A DNA stretch of 64,000 nucleotides, taken from contig NC_023135.1 of the NCBI RefSeq assembly GCF_000511355.1, positions 2,940,371 through 3,004,370 of the forward strand, written 5' to 3'. The notes below the pieces were generated by a model. It was not told the origin of the DNA. It worked only from the letters and a program-made list of their open reading frames with translations, and ran no database searches. Of this stretch, positions 29,890-38,075 are shown one piece after another. The first letter of the stretch is position 1, and each line of letters begins with the position of its first letter. The position numbers were made by a program, and so were the translations under genes. Source of the stretch: Leisingera methylohalidivorans DSM 14336. GTDB lineage: Bacteria > Pseudomonadota > Alphaproteobacteria > Rhodobacterales > Rhodobacteraceae.

Positions 29890-30104
29890 TATTGCCCTAA
29901 AAATCTCCCGCCATCGGAAACAAAACCGACCCGGCGAAACCAGAATAAGACATGCAGGTTCATTACCGGCCACCAGACGAACCTGTCCAATGCCGCAAAA
30001 TGCGCGCTGCATGCAAAAAGCGGCAAAGACCCCATCTGTCAGCGCTGGTTAAAGCCGTTTCCGGCGAATCTGCACAGCGCTCTCCGCCAGGCCCCGCCGC
30101 AACT
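29890..30104. other. Intergenic region upstream of riboswitch
   Basis: No gene seen. It must contain the promoter for the riboswitch transcript on the minus strand. A seven-base inverted repeat CAGGTTC/GAACCTG with a 17-base spacer lies at 29955-29985 and could be an operator; this is weak evidence. Confidence 0.4.
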
Positions 30105-30128
30105 GAAAAAGGCCGCGTTTCCGCGGCC
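30105..30128 (-). terminator. Terminator of the nine-gene AAA+/coiled-coil operon
   Basis: On the minus strand, GGCCGCG-GAAA-CGCGGCC is a perfect seven-base stem with a stable GAAA tetraloop, followed by TTTTT. It starts six bases after the DUF1523 stop. Confidence 0.9.
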
Positions 30129-30133
30129 CTGTC

Positions 30134-30778
30134 TTACTTCGACTTCCAGCTGTCCAGCCAGCGCCGGAACCGCCCCTTGCGCTCGGCGAGCGCATCGCCC
30201 GCCGCATAGAGGCTGTCCTCGACATTTTCGACCATCGGGTCGATCCGCGCCCGGCGGAAGCGGCGCCAGCGCACATAGACCGCCCAGAACAGCGCCGCCA
30301 GCAGCACCAGTACAATGATCGAGAACCAGTTGGTCGGCTTGTCCTCCGGACCTGCCACCGGGTTGATCGTCACGGCGTTGGGAAAAATTGACAAGAACTC
30401 GTTGCGCCAGCCGTAGTGCATCACCGCCACCCATTCCGGGTTTGCCTTGGTCGAGATGCTGTCATTGGCATCGGTATACAGGTTCGCGGTGTCGAACTTG
30501 AAATAGGGCGGCCAGTTCCAGCCGGTATCCTCATTTCGGTAGACCATGTTGCGGCCGCTGGGGCGCACGGCCTGGATGAACTGCACATCGCGGTTGATCA
30601 GCTCGGCAGACTGGTCGTCCGGCTTGGACCAGAAGATTTTGGTCCAGTCGTTCAGCTCCTGCCGCTCCTCATAGGTGTTGACGATACGCACCACATCGTA
30701 CTGCGGCAGCGTGTAATGCAGAAAGGCGCCGAACAGCACCCAGATGGTGATCAGAAAAGCCCATTTGATGAAACGCAT
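30134..30778 (-). CDS. DUF1523-family membrane protein
   Basis: 214 residues from the ATG at 30778 (MRFIKWAFLITIWVLFGAFL), preceded by GAGGTG. One helix sits at the N-terminus (about 5-25), followed by a periplasmic domain of about 120 residues containing YDVVRIVNTYEERQ and NEDTGWNWPPYFKFDTANL. A second helix (about 158-178, NWFSIIVLVLLAALFWAVYV) and a basic cytoplasmic tail follow. I recognise the DUF1523 layout; function is unknown. It is the last gene of the operon, after the 88-residue membrane protein. Confidence 0.8.
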   Translation of the reverse strand: MRFIKWAFLITIWVLFGAFLHYTLPQYDVVRIVNTYEERQELNDWTKIFWSKPDDQSAELINRDVQFIQAVRPSGRNMVYRNEDTGWNWPPYFKFDTANLYTDANDSISTKANPEWVAVMHYGWRNEFLSIFPNAVTINPVAGPEDKPTNWFSIIVLVLLAALFWAVYVRWRRFRRARIDPMVENVEDSLYAAGDALAERKGRFRRWLDSWKSK

Positions 30779-30788
30779 CTGCTGCACC

Positions 30789-31055
30789 TCACATGAAGTT
30801 AATGACATAGACCAGAAGCGCGATTGCCCCCAGCGGAATGATATAAACCAGCAGGATCAGCTTGCGCCGGAACGAGCGGTCATATTGTTTCAGCCCCCGC
30901 TGGATGAAGGTGCTGCGGTCGCCGGTCAACCCCTTCTCTTTCCAGCGGCGCTTGAGCTTCGCCCGCCGCACCTCGCGCGAGTAAAGCGAGACCGCGCCGT
31001 AAGCCACGGTCAGCCCCACCAGCAGGATCAGGATCAGGCGGATAAAACCGAACAT
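30789..31055 (-). CDS. Small two-helix membrane protein
   Basis: 88 residues. An N-terminal helix (MFGFIRLILILLVGLTVAYG) and a C-terminal helix (KLILLVYIIPLGAIALLVYV) flank a strongly basic central segment (REVRRAKLKRRWKEKG). Both termini should be on the same side. I recognise no named family. It starts two bases after the stop of the 453-residue gene and ends ten bases before DUF1523, so it is tightly embedded in the operon. Confidence 0.75.
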   Translation of the reverse strand: MFGFIRLILILLVGLTVAYGAVSLYSREVRRAKLKRRWKEKGLTGDRSTFIQRGLKQYDRSFRRKLILLVYIIPLGAIALLVYVINFM

Positions 31056-31057
31056 CT

Positions 31058-32419
31058 TTATCGCCCCCTCACCCGGTTCACCGCGCCCCAGGGGCCGACC
31101 CGCTCGACACCCCCCTTGCGCCGCACACGCGGCAGCGCTGGTGTGCGGCCCTCCATATCCGGCTCATGCCCGAACAGTGCGGCGCGCGCGCCGGCCTTGT
31201 CCACCGCGTACTCCCGCGCCAGGAACTCCGCCGCATAGGCCTTTTTCGTCTCCGGCCAGCCCCGGTACTGGCGGTAGAACGCCTCCTTGTGGCAGATGAA
31301 CATCTGGCGGAAGTCATGCGGGCACAGCTCCGCCAGCAGCATATTCACCAAGTCCCGCTGGACAGTGTCCGACGCCCGCAGGGAATAGAAATAGGCCGGA
31401 TGGTCCGAGCGGATTTTCGGCCATTTGCCGCCGCCCTCGGCCCAGCGCACCAGCGCCGCAAGCCCTTCAAACTCCACCGGCAGTTCCTCGGCATGCCGCG
31501 CCGCCATCCGCCGCAGGTCGGACCGCGACAGGCCGGACAGATCCCGGCCCTTCTCCGTCAGCACGCTCACCGCCAGAAACCCCATCTTCTGCCGCAGGAT
31601 CGCCGCGCCATCGACGCCGCGCGCCCGGATCACCGGCTCTGCCAGCCCGTTCAGCTCAAGAAACTTGGCAATCGCATTGCGCTGGGTAAGATCAAACACA
31701 TGTTTCAACGGCACGCCTTCAGGCTTTGCCCCGCTGGCGATCACCGCCGGATGCTCGACGCCCTGAAACACATACATCCCGCCGAAATGCGCGGTCCAGA
31801 AGTTCGCCTGCTCGAACACCTCATGCTCTAAATGCACCGGATTTCGGGTCACATCGCCGGTCTTTTCCGCGGTCGCGATCATCTCCCCGATCAGATCATC
31901 ATCAAACCAGGCATCTTCCCCGGTCTTGAACCGCTCCACCAGCTCCGCCAGATGGTCCGCATGGCGCAGGGTGCCGCGGGTGGTGTCCGCCTCGATCCGC
32001 ACTTGGCGGATGTCGAACAGTTTTGCAGGGGTCGAGACCTCGAACACCGAATTCACCAGCTCGCCGGCAACGGCATCGGTCGCCGTCAGCGCGAATAGCT
32101 GGCGTTCATTCACCTCGATAAACCGGCGCAGAATGTCCCGGCTGGTGGAGAATTTCACGTGAAGCAGCGGGCAGCGCTTCTGCTCGGTCGACAGCAGTAT
32201 GAACTGCCGGTTCACCCCCGCATGGTTCAAATAGTGGTCATCCCCCAGCTCGTCGCCCACTTCGGGAGAGTAGCCCGAGATATCGACATGGAAATCGGTG
32301 AGCTGAGTGGCCTTGCCGGTCAGATGCGTCAGCGCGCGATTGTAGCGCTCCACCAGCGCGGGCGAGGCGACATGGAAGAGGTTGCCGAACATCAGGCCAT
32401 GCCGGATGAGGCGTTTCAT
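31058..32419 (-). CDS. Conserved protein, DUF6638-like, function unknown
   Basis: 453 residues, no signal peptide or membrane helix. It begins MKRLIRHGLMFGNLFHVASP. I associate it with DUF6638 from memory; no catalytic motif is evident. Charged, soluble and apparently multi-domain; the C-terminus (FICHKEAFYRQYRGWPETKK and an Arg-rich tail) is basic. The start overlaps the preceding small gene's stop by four bases (ATGA), and the next gene starts two bases after its stop. Its invariable company here is the AAA+ ATPase and the coiled-coil protein, so a cytosolic partner role is a reasonable guess. Confidence 0.7.
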   Translation of the reverse strand: MKRLIRHGLMFGNLFHVASPALVERYNRALTHLTGKATQLTDFHVDISGYSPEVGDELGDDHYLNHAGVNRQFILLSTEQKRCPLLHVKFSTSRDILRRFIEVNERQLFALTATDAVAGELVNSVFEVSTPAKLFDIRQVRIEADTTRGTLRHADHLAELVERFKTGEDAWFDDDLIGEMIATAEKTGDVTRNPVHLEHEVFEQANFWTAHFGGMYVFQGVEHPAVIASGAKPEGVPLKHVFDLTQRNAIAKFLELNGLAEPVIRARGVDGAAILRQKMGFLAVSVLTEKGRDLSGLSRSDLRRMAARHAEELPVEFEGLAALVRWAEGGGKWPKIRSDHPAYFYSLRASDTVQRDLVNMLLAELCPHDFRQMFICHKEAFYRQYRGWPETKKAYAAEFLAREYAVDKAGARAALFGHEPDMEGRTPALPRVRRKGGVERVGPWGAVNRVRGR

Positions 32420-32775
32420 TGGGCGGCCTCCGATTGCTTATTGAACTGCCACTTGGACAGGAAGAATACCGGCATCCATATCAACGAAGTGACCACATGT
32501 AGGTTCAGAGGGATATGAAGCAAATTCGCAGGCAACGCCTGCCAAGCACTCAATTGAGATAAGACTCCTTCGAGAAGGCCTGGATAGACTCGAATTGAAT
32601 GCACAAGAGAAGTCGCCACATATGCAATAAAACTCAGGAGAACGGAGATCACTACAAGGCAGCCCAGTTGCTTCCAAACACTGCCCGGTATGGCATTGAA
32701 ATGTTGACAGGGGTTCCTTGGCGCTCTCCAAGAAAGTACACCCATTGTGATTGCTAGCAGCCCTAAAGTCAGCAC
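32416..32775 (-). CDS. Small polytopic membrane protein, AT-richer
   Basis: 119 residues from a GTG at 32775, chosen because GAGGTG lies seven bases upstream; a longer GTG start at 32790 lacks a binding site. Three or four hydrophobic helices are visible (LTLGLLAITMGVLSW, LGCLVVISVLLSFIAYVATS, LHVVTSLIWMPVFFL). No family is recognised. Codon use is AT-richer than the conserved neighbours, suggesting it is a later insertion. Its stop overlaps the DUF6638-like start. Confidence 0.6.
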   Translation of the reverse strand: MLTLGLLAITMGVLSWRAPRNPCQHFNAIPGSVWKQLGCLVVISVLLSFIAYVATSLVHSIRVYPGLLEGVLSQLSAWQALPANLLHIPLNLHVVTSLIWMPVFFLSKWQFNKQSEAAQ

Positions 32776-32875
32776 TTCAAAGCACCTCACTAATTGCCAA
32801 CGTGAAACACCCCTTCTGCGAAGAAGAGAGGCACCAAAAACCGTGCTGGGATTGGGTGAGGCTCCCCGCTAACTC

Positions 32876-32955
32876 CCCGCCCGAGACGCTTGCGGCTCGG
32901 GCAACGCCCGTCCGCCCTCCTGGGCGGGCGCTCCGCTTCCGCCCGCGGACAGGCT
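32876..32955. repeat. GC-rich palindromic element inside operon (copy D)
   Basis: Two hairpins occur: CCCGAG-ACGCTTGCGG-CTCGGG (32880-32901), and a larger GC-rich hairpin from GCCCGTCCGCCC to GGGCGGGCGC, followed by CCGC-TTCC-GCCCGCGG. The order CGCTTGCGG hairpin, CGCCCG-CCGCCC, GGGCGCT-CGC, CCCGCGG matches copy E at 36485-36605. It separates two small membrane-protein genes. Confidence 0.55.
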
Positions 32956-32979
32956 CAGCCCTCATGTTGCGCGAAACAT

Positions 32980-33312
32980 TCATACTTTCGAACTCCCAAT
33001 CAGCTTCCCGAACCAGAAACTGATCAAACCAAGCGGCACCAGCACCACCATTGAAAATGCAAAAGCCATCAGCCAGAGGAACAGCCCAACCCAGAGGTCG
33101 GGTGAATTTTGAGCGGTCTCCGCGGTTATTAAGTACACGCCCAATGCAGTCAGAACGAAAGGAAGCCCAACGACGGCAAGACCTGTATTCCGCACGGCTC
33201 TCGGCCTACCCGTTTCATCTTTGCCATAGCGCGCGCCCTGTACCAGCGCCGTGGGCACGGCTACCAAGGCGCAGCCTACGACGACATAAAAGACCATCGC
33301 CAACAGGATCAT
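32980..33312 (-). CDS. Small three-helix membrane protein, AT-richer
   Basis: 110 residues with three hydrophobic helices (LLAMVFYVVVGCALVAVPTA, NTGLAVVGLPFVLTALGVYL, LWLMAFAFSMVVLVPLGLIS). A short basic linker (RYGKDETGRPRAVR) follows helix 1. No family is recognised. The ATG at 33312 overlaps the stop of the AAA+ gene (ATGA), implying translational coupling and membership in the operon. Base composition is more AT-rich than that of the ATPase gene. Confidence 0.68.
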   Translation of the reverse strand: MILLAMVFYVVVGCALVAVPTALVQGARYGKDETGRPRAVRNTGLAVVGLPFVLTALGVYLITAETAQNSPDLWVGLFLWLMAFAFSMVVLVPLGLISFWFGKLIGSSKV

Positions 33313-35249
33313 TTAGCCTGCCCCTCCAGATACCGCCGCTTCGCCTCTTCCTGGCGGCCGAAATCCCGCACCATATTTTCAATCGCCACCTCATCCGACT
33401 TGTCGGCATAGCGGAACTCGCTGTCGGCGTAGCGGTTGATCTCCTGCACCACCATCTCGACCGTGATCGGCACCCGCAGCTCTGCAATCATCGCGGATTT
33501 GGTATCAAAGTCCTTGAACAGGAACAGCTCCGGGTTCTCCATCCACTCATCCGGCAGCTCAAAATCCATCGCCCGGACCTTGACCGCATCGGTGATGTTC
33601 TTGATGGCACGGCCCGTAAACCGCTCATCCGCGGCTTGGATCGCCTTCAGATAGGTGCCCAGCTTGGCCAGGTCATCCAGCTCGCCGATCTGCTCCTGCA
33701 CCCGGCCGAAGACCTCGGCCAGCCCGGCCTCCTGCGGCTGGTTATGCGCCTCAAAGGACCGCGCCACCGCCCGCTTGATCTCCTGCGCGCCGTAAAGGTC
33801 ATGCTCACCCTGCGGGATCGCATGGTTCTTGCCCATCAGCAGCGTCAGGATGTCGATGTAATCCTCGCGCGTCTGCGGCCCGTCCACCAGGAACCGCGCC
33901 CCGGCCCGCTGGCGCAGCGCGCCGTCGACATTCTCCGGGTAGTTGGAGAACATGCCAAAGGTGCAGTTGCCCCGCACCACGGTGTTGGCCCCAGCAAAGG
34001 CCTCCATGAACACCGCCGTCACCTCCTGCTGGCCCGCACTGGACTGGCGGTCGCCGCGCTTGCCCGCGATCTGGTCGATGTCATCGATGGTGCCGAAACC
34101 GATCACGCCCGGATCAATCACATTCTGAATGAACGATTTGGCGTTCTGTCCGGATTTGCCCTGGTAGCTGTCGATATTGTCGATGCCAAAGTTCTGGTAG
34201 CGGAAGGCATAGCCCGCGTTCTGGCAATAATCGTGGATGAGGCCGGCCATCATCTGGATCAGGGTGGTCTTGCCCGTCCCCGGCTTGCCGTCGCCCATGA
34301 AGGTGAAGATGAAGCCGCCCATCTCGGCAAAAGGGTTCAGGCGGCGGTCGAAATCATAGGCCATCAGCATCTTGGCCAGCCGCATGGCCTGATACTTGGC
34401 GATATGGTTGCCGACCACCTCATGCGGTTTCTTGAACGCCATCGTCAGGGTCGAGGACTTCGCCTTGGCCGCGGGCTCAAAACCGCGCAGGGTCAGATCA
34501 TCCGCCTCCACCCGCCAGGCCGCAGCGGTAAAGGCTTCCAACCGCGGCGCGTTCCGGGCGCGCAAGGATGCCTTCTCCATCAGCTGCTCGGCAAAGGCGG
34601 CGGTAGCTGCAATCAGATGCGCATCGTCGGGCGCATGCAGCGCCAGTTTCTGATCCAGCTCCCACAGCGCCCCGTGCAGCGCCAGCGGCGCGTTGTCGGT
34701 CAAAAGCTCCTCCGCCTCGCCCACTTCAGCCTGCGCCTCGGACCCGTGCGGCGCCAGCAGAAAGGCCGTGGCATTGGCAAAGACATGCGCCGTGACCAAC
34801 GCCTCCGCCGCCAGCAGTTCGGTGAATTCCCCCTTGCGCGCCGCGTCCAGGGATCCGGCCAGATTGGCCCGCTTCAGGTCGCCCAGACCGGACACATCTG
34901 CATAGGCCTCCCCCATCGCCAGCGCGATCGCCAGCGCCCGGCGCAAGCCATGCTGCAGCGTCGCCTGCAGGGGCGAGGTCAGCGGATCCTCCTGATCCGC
35001 CGCCTCGATCCTGGCAATCAGATGCACCCCTTCGGGCCGCGCGGTGGAGCGCGTCACCAGCCCCGGCGTGGTGGACCGGAACCGCCGCCGCGTGCCAATG
35101 CCTGAGGACCGCTCCGGCGCCTTCGCCTCGGCCTGCGGCCTGGCCATCCGCGGCGTGTGGTCAAACCCGTCCAGCAGCGCCGCCGCGGCGGCGTAATGCT
35201 TGCGGATATCCTCTTCCCGCAGCTCCATCTGATTGCCTGAAATGCTCAT
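33309..35249 (-). CDS. AAA+ ATPase of unknown function
   Basis: 646 residues. A unique N-terminal half (about 1-300) is Ala-rich and helical. A single AAA module follows: Walker A GDGKPGTGKTT (about 319-329), a Walker-B-like IGFGTIDDID (about 383-392), and a second region of homology FGMFSNYPENVDGALRQRAG (about 431-450) with sensor-1 Asn and arginine-finger candidates. The SRH resembles classical AAA proteins rather than MoxR. No protease or membrane segment is fused. It sits mid-operon between a 373-residue unknown gene and a coupled membrane protein, and may act on the coiled-coil protein. The start follows GAGGGTGAA. Confidence 0.85.
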   Translation of the reverse strand: MSISGNQMELREEDIRKHYAAAAALLDGFDHTPRMARPQAEAKAPERSSGIGTRRRFRSTTPGLVTRSTARPEGVHLIARIEAADQEDPLTSPLQATLQHGLRRALAIALAMGEAYADVSGLGDLKRANLAGSLDAARKGEFTELLAAEALVTAHVFANATAFLLAPHGSEAQAEVGEAEELLTDNAPLALHGALWELDQKLALHAPDDAHLIAATAAFAEQLMEKASLRARNAPRLEAFTAAAWRVEADDLTLRGFEPAAKAKSSTLTMAFKKPHEVVGNHIAKYQAMRLAKMLMAYDFDRRLNPFAEMGGFIFTFMGDGKPGTGKTTLIQMMAGLIHDYCQNAGYAFRYQNFGIDNIDSYQGKSGQNAKSFIQNVIDPGVIGFGTIDDIDQIAGKRGDRQSSAGQQEVTAVFMEAFAGANTVVRGNCTFGMFSNYPENVDGALRQRAGARFLVDGPQTREDYIDILTLLMGKNHAIPQGEHDLYGAQEIKRAVARSFEAHNQPQEAGLAEVFGRVQEQIGELDDLAKLGTYLKAIQAADERFTGRAIKNITDAVKVRAMDFELPDEWMENPELFLFKDFDTKSAMIAELRVPITVEMVVQEINRYADSEFRYADKSDEVAIENMVRDFGRQEEAKRRYLEGQAK

Positions 35250-35291
35250 TTCACCCTCTCAATCCGTGCCGTGCGCCCTAAAATCCGGCCC

Positions 35292-35335
35292 GCTCTTCAT
35301 CTTTCAAAAAATACTCCCGCCGGAGGCTCCCGCCG
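35292..35335 (-). repeat. AGTATTTTTT-GAAAGATGAA intergenic element
   Basis: Minus strand: a GC-rich segment with a short CTCC/GGAG hairpin is followed by AGTATTTTTTGAAAGATGAAG. The same tail occurs at 48829-48850 and 51530-51550 on the same strand. It lies just after the 373-residue gene stop and is terminator-like, but genes continue downstream. Confidence 0.55.
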
Positions 35336-35353
35336 CAGCCGCAAACGCAGGCT

Positions 35354-36475
35354 TCAATACCGCAGCACCTGCCCCGCCTCGCTCACCACAAACTTCTGCA
35401 CGTCGCCGAACCCCGGCGGATCCAGCTCTGCCAGCACCTGAAACGGGCGCTGCGGCAGGATAATGGCGCGCTGGGTCCGGGTCGCGCCGGTATCGGCGCC
35501 GCGCCCGCCAAAGGGGTCGAGCGCAAAAATCTCCCGCTCCACGGTGCCGAACCAGCCCGAACGCTCCTCGCGCACCTCTTCGCTTTCCAGCTCCTCCAGC
35601 GTCCAGGCCAGCGCCCAATCCTGGCCTGCCGGCGCCTCGGCCTCCTCCAGCACCCGGCGCAAAGGGCCGGACTGCTCGGTATAGGCCGAGGAATACATCG
35701 GCCCCACGTGAAAGCGGCGCAGATGCTTGGGGTGAAGGCCGTCGAAATCCTCGTCAAACCCCTTGGCGATGGTCACCAGCTTCAACCCCGCCAAGGCCTG
35801 CGCCATCAGATGCGCCTGCACCTCGGGCCAGCGGCGTTCGTCCTTGGGCAGCGCTACCTTGCCGCTGTCCTCCAGCTCCATCAGGTAGATCACCGGCAGG
35901 TTCACCTGGCTGTCATAGGCCGCCCAATGCAAAAGGAAGCGGCGGCGCCGTTCGCCGATGTTTTCCAGCCATTCGCAAACGGGATCGTTCTGCGTCCAGA
36001 ACAGCTGCCCCTTCAAAAGCTCCTGATAATAGAGCCGCTGCGACAGGGCGAATTGCAGTTTTGACGGCACCGTGCGGTCAGCGATGATGGTGCGGACCAT
36101 GTCGTCTTTGAGCTGCTCTTCGCTGGCCATATTGCCCAGATGCCGCTCTGCCTGCTGGGCGTCATTGGCCATGGTCATCAGTTCGGCCGCGACCGGAAAA
36201 CCGCTGTCCCGCTTGTCCATCGCCAGACTGCCAAAGAACCGGCCGGTATCGCGCCCCGCCATCAGGTATTTCATGCTGAGCGCGCGAAAGGTGAAATTGA
36301 GCCGCATCAGATAGGCAGTCAGCACCTTCACGTCGGATTTCGTTAGCCGCCCTTCCGCCTGCATCACCGCCGCCACCCGCGTCAGATGCCGGATGATGGT
36401 CTCGAACTTCTTGAAATACCGGCGCGAGGCAAAGGTATCACTGAGGCCAGCGTGCTCGTGGGAGGGATCGGTCAT
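35354..36475 (-). CDS. Conserved hypothetical protein (373 aa)
   Basis: 373 residues, soluble, no signal peptide. The N-terminal region is helical (RRYFKKFETIIRHLTRVAAV) and the middle is charged (PVCEWLENIGERRRRFLLHW). The C-terminal part contains a short beta-rich tail ending in VSEAGQVLRY. I recognise no family or catalytic motif. The start ATG follows AAAGGGGGCC. It is 104 bases upstream of the AAA+ gene on the same strand and probably co-transcribed with it. Confidence 0.72.
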   Translation of the reverse strand: MTDPSHEHAGLSDTFASRRYFKKFETIIRHLTRVAAVMQAEGRLTKSDVKVLTAYLMRLNFTFRALSMKYLMAGRDTGRFFGSLAMDKRDSGFPVAAELMTMANDAQQAERHLGNMASEEQLKDDMVRTIIADRTVPSKLQFALSQRLYYQELLKGQLFWTQNDPVCEWLENIGERRRRFLLHWAAYDSQVNLPVIYLMELEDSGKVALPKDERRWPEVQAHLMAQALAGLKLVTIAKGFDEDFDGLHPKHLRRFHVGPMYSSAYTEQSGPLRRVLEEAEAPAGQDWALAWTLEELESEEVREERSGWFGTVEREIFALDPFGGRGADTGATRTQRAIILPQRPFQVLAELDPPGFGDVQKFVVSEAGQVLRY

Positions 36476-36484
36476 GCCGGCCCC

Positions 36485-36605
36485 CTTTCCGGACGTGCCG
36501 CTTGCGGCACGGACAGCGCCCGGCCGCCCCCGTCAAACCGAACGTTTGCCTCCGGCGAAACGGCGGGCGCTACGCCCCCACCCGCGGCCGGGAGCTGTCC
36601 TGTGT
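36485..36605. repeat. GC-rich palindromic element inside operon (copy E)
   Basis: The perfect hairpin GTGCCGC-TT-GCGGCAC (36495-36510) is followed by AGCGCCCGGCCGCCC. After an insert of about 30 bases come GGCGGGCGCT-ACGCC and CCCGCGGCCGGG. The pieces occur in the same order in copy D at 32876-32955. It lies immediately upstream of the 373-residue gene start. Confidence 0.55.
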
Positions 36606-36694
36606 TTCGTGCGAACTCAACTCTAGCTGTTTCCATTTAACTTTTCTTTGCTGCACTAACGGACAAGGCAATCAGGCTGCTTTCATAAGCGATG

Positions 36695-36964
36695 TCAGTC
36701 CTTCTGACTTCCGGTACGATTGAGAACGAAGGTAAGCCCCAGCCAAGCAACGGCCCAAACGGCAAGCACAGCTGAAAGTCCCAGCAACAAGAAACTTCCA
36801 AAATAAGCCGCCAAGCCGAACCCAGCTCCAACCTTTCTTACCCATTCCATCTCAAACTGAAAAAGTGCGGTGGAGATCAACGGGAATGCCATAGCAAGGC
36901 CTGCAATTCCCAACGCCCACTTCAGCAGAACGAATGGCGGACGATATGGAAACTCACCCCCCAT
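36695..36964 (-). CDS. Small two-helix membrane protein
   Basis: 89 residues (MGGEFPYRPPFVLLKWALGI at the N-terminus). Two hydrophobic stretches (FVLLKWALGIAGLAMAFPLI and FGSFLLLGLSAVLAVWAVAW) flank a short amphipathic segment. The ATG at 36964 lies inside the last codons of the coiled-coil gene, overlapping it by 11 bases, which fixes the start and indicates coupling. No family is recognised. Its codons are AT-richer than those of the coiled-coil gene. Confidence 0.65.
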   Translation of the reverse strand: MGGEFPYRPPFVLLKWALGIAGLAMAFPLISTALFQFEMEWVRKVGAGFGLAAYFGSFLLLGLSAVLAVWAVAWLGLTFVLNRTGSQKD

Positions 36965-38036
36965 ACAGGTTCTTGTCGTGCTTCTCGACAATCGCCGCAA
37001 ACCGGCGGGCAAAGCGTTCATCCGCCTTGGCCTTCTTCTCCAGCACGTCGCGGGCGAACACCATGTTGCCCTCATGCGCTTCCAGCATGTCGGCCATCTT
37101 CTGGTTGGTCGCGGTGCCGATCGCGGCCATCGCGGTCTGGGCTTCCTTGTCGGTCTGCACGCCGATCTCGTTGATCCGGTGCGCCACATCCTGCTGCTGC
37201 GCGGTTTTCAGCGACTTGGTCAGCGCGTCATACAGCACCACCCGCTGCGCCGTGTCTGTCTGCAGCTTGTTGATCAGCACCATCTGCGTCGCCGCCTGGT
37301 TCTGCAGGCTGTCGACCCAGGTCTTGCCCTTCTCGATATAGCGCTCCAGCGTCTGGGACTTGGCGAGCTTGACCTGCTCCTCCTGAACCATCGCGTTGTA
37401 TTTGGCGTTCAGATCCGCCAGTTCGGTCTCCAGCTTGGTGCGCGCGGCGGCGTCCTGCTCGACCGAGATCTTGTTCTCCAGCTCGATGATCGCGGGATCC
37501 AGCGCCACGATCCCGGCCCGCACGGCTTCCAGCTCCTGCACCGTGAACTCGCGGTCGTCCAGCGTAGCGTTCAGGTTCTCCTGCACCTTCTCGCGCTGCT
37601 CTTCCAGGGTCGCCAGCTGGCCTTCCAGCAGCTTCACGATCACGTCCGACTTGGCAATCAGATCCTGCAGCTTGTCGTCGATATTGGCGGTGCGCATCCG
37701 CTCCTGGCGCATCGAATCCGATTTTCCCTTGCTGAAGAAGCCGACAAAGCTCTCCCAGCCGGTCTTGCCCCGCATCTCGTCAAAATCCTTGGAGAAGGCC
37801 GCGGTCACATCATCCAGCCCCATGATCAGCTCGGCGATATTGGCGTTCATCACTTCGGTATGGGCGTGCACATCCTCAAGTGTGGCGTTTTCGATATCGA
37901 TGCTGGCATCCTCGCCCGCCTCGATCTTGTTGCGCGCAGCCTCGATACGCGAAGTCAGCGCCCCGATCTTAGCCTGGGATTCCCGCACCTTGTCCTGGCT
38001 TTCGGCCACCATCTTCTCAAATTGGGAAACACTCAT
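36954..38036 (-). CDS. Long coiled-coil protein, possibly TelA-like
   Basis: 360 residues, almost entirely charged alpha-helix with heptad patterns (about 1-50, 115-215 and 300-350); no signal peptide or membrane helix. A central FVGFFSKGKSDSMRQER segment, then LQDLIAKSDVIVKLLEGQL, then SLQNQAATQMVLINKLQTDT and ATNQKMADMLEAHEGN resembles the order of elements in TelA/KlaA stress proteins. This resemblance is by eye only. It is the first gene of the nine-gene operon, preceded by AAGGAAGGGA and a perfect palindrome. A membrane-stress or scaffold role is inference. Confidence 0.75.
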   Translation of the reverse strand: MSVSQFEKMVAESQDKVRESQAKIGALTSRIEAARNKIEAGEDASIDIENATLEDVHAHTEVMNANIAELIMGLDDVTAAFSKDFDEMRGKTGWESFVGFFSKGKSDSMRQERMRTANIDDKLQDLIAKSDVIVKLLEGQLATLEEQREKVQENLNATLDDREFTVQELEAVRAGIVALDPAIIELENKISVEQDAAARTKLETELADLNAKYNAMVQEEQVKLAKSQTLERYIEKGKTWVDSLQNQAATQMVLINKLQTDTAQRVVLYDALTKSLKTAQQQDVAHRINEIGVQTDKEAQTAMAAIGTATNQKMADMLEAHEGNMVFARDVLEKKAKADERFARRFAAIVEKHDKNLYGG

Positions 38037-38075
38037 AGTATCCCTTCCTTCCCTTGAAATAACTAATCCGGATAT

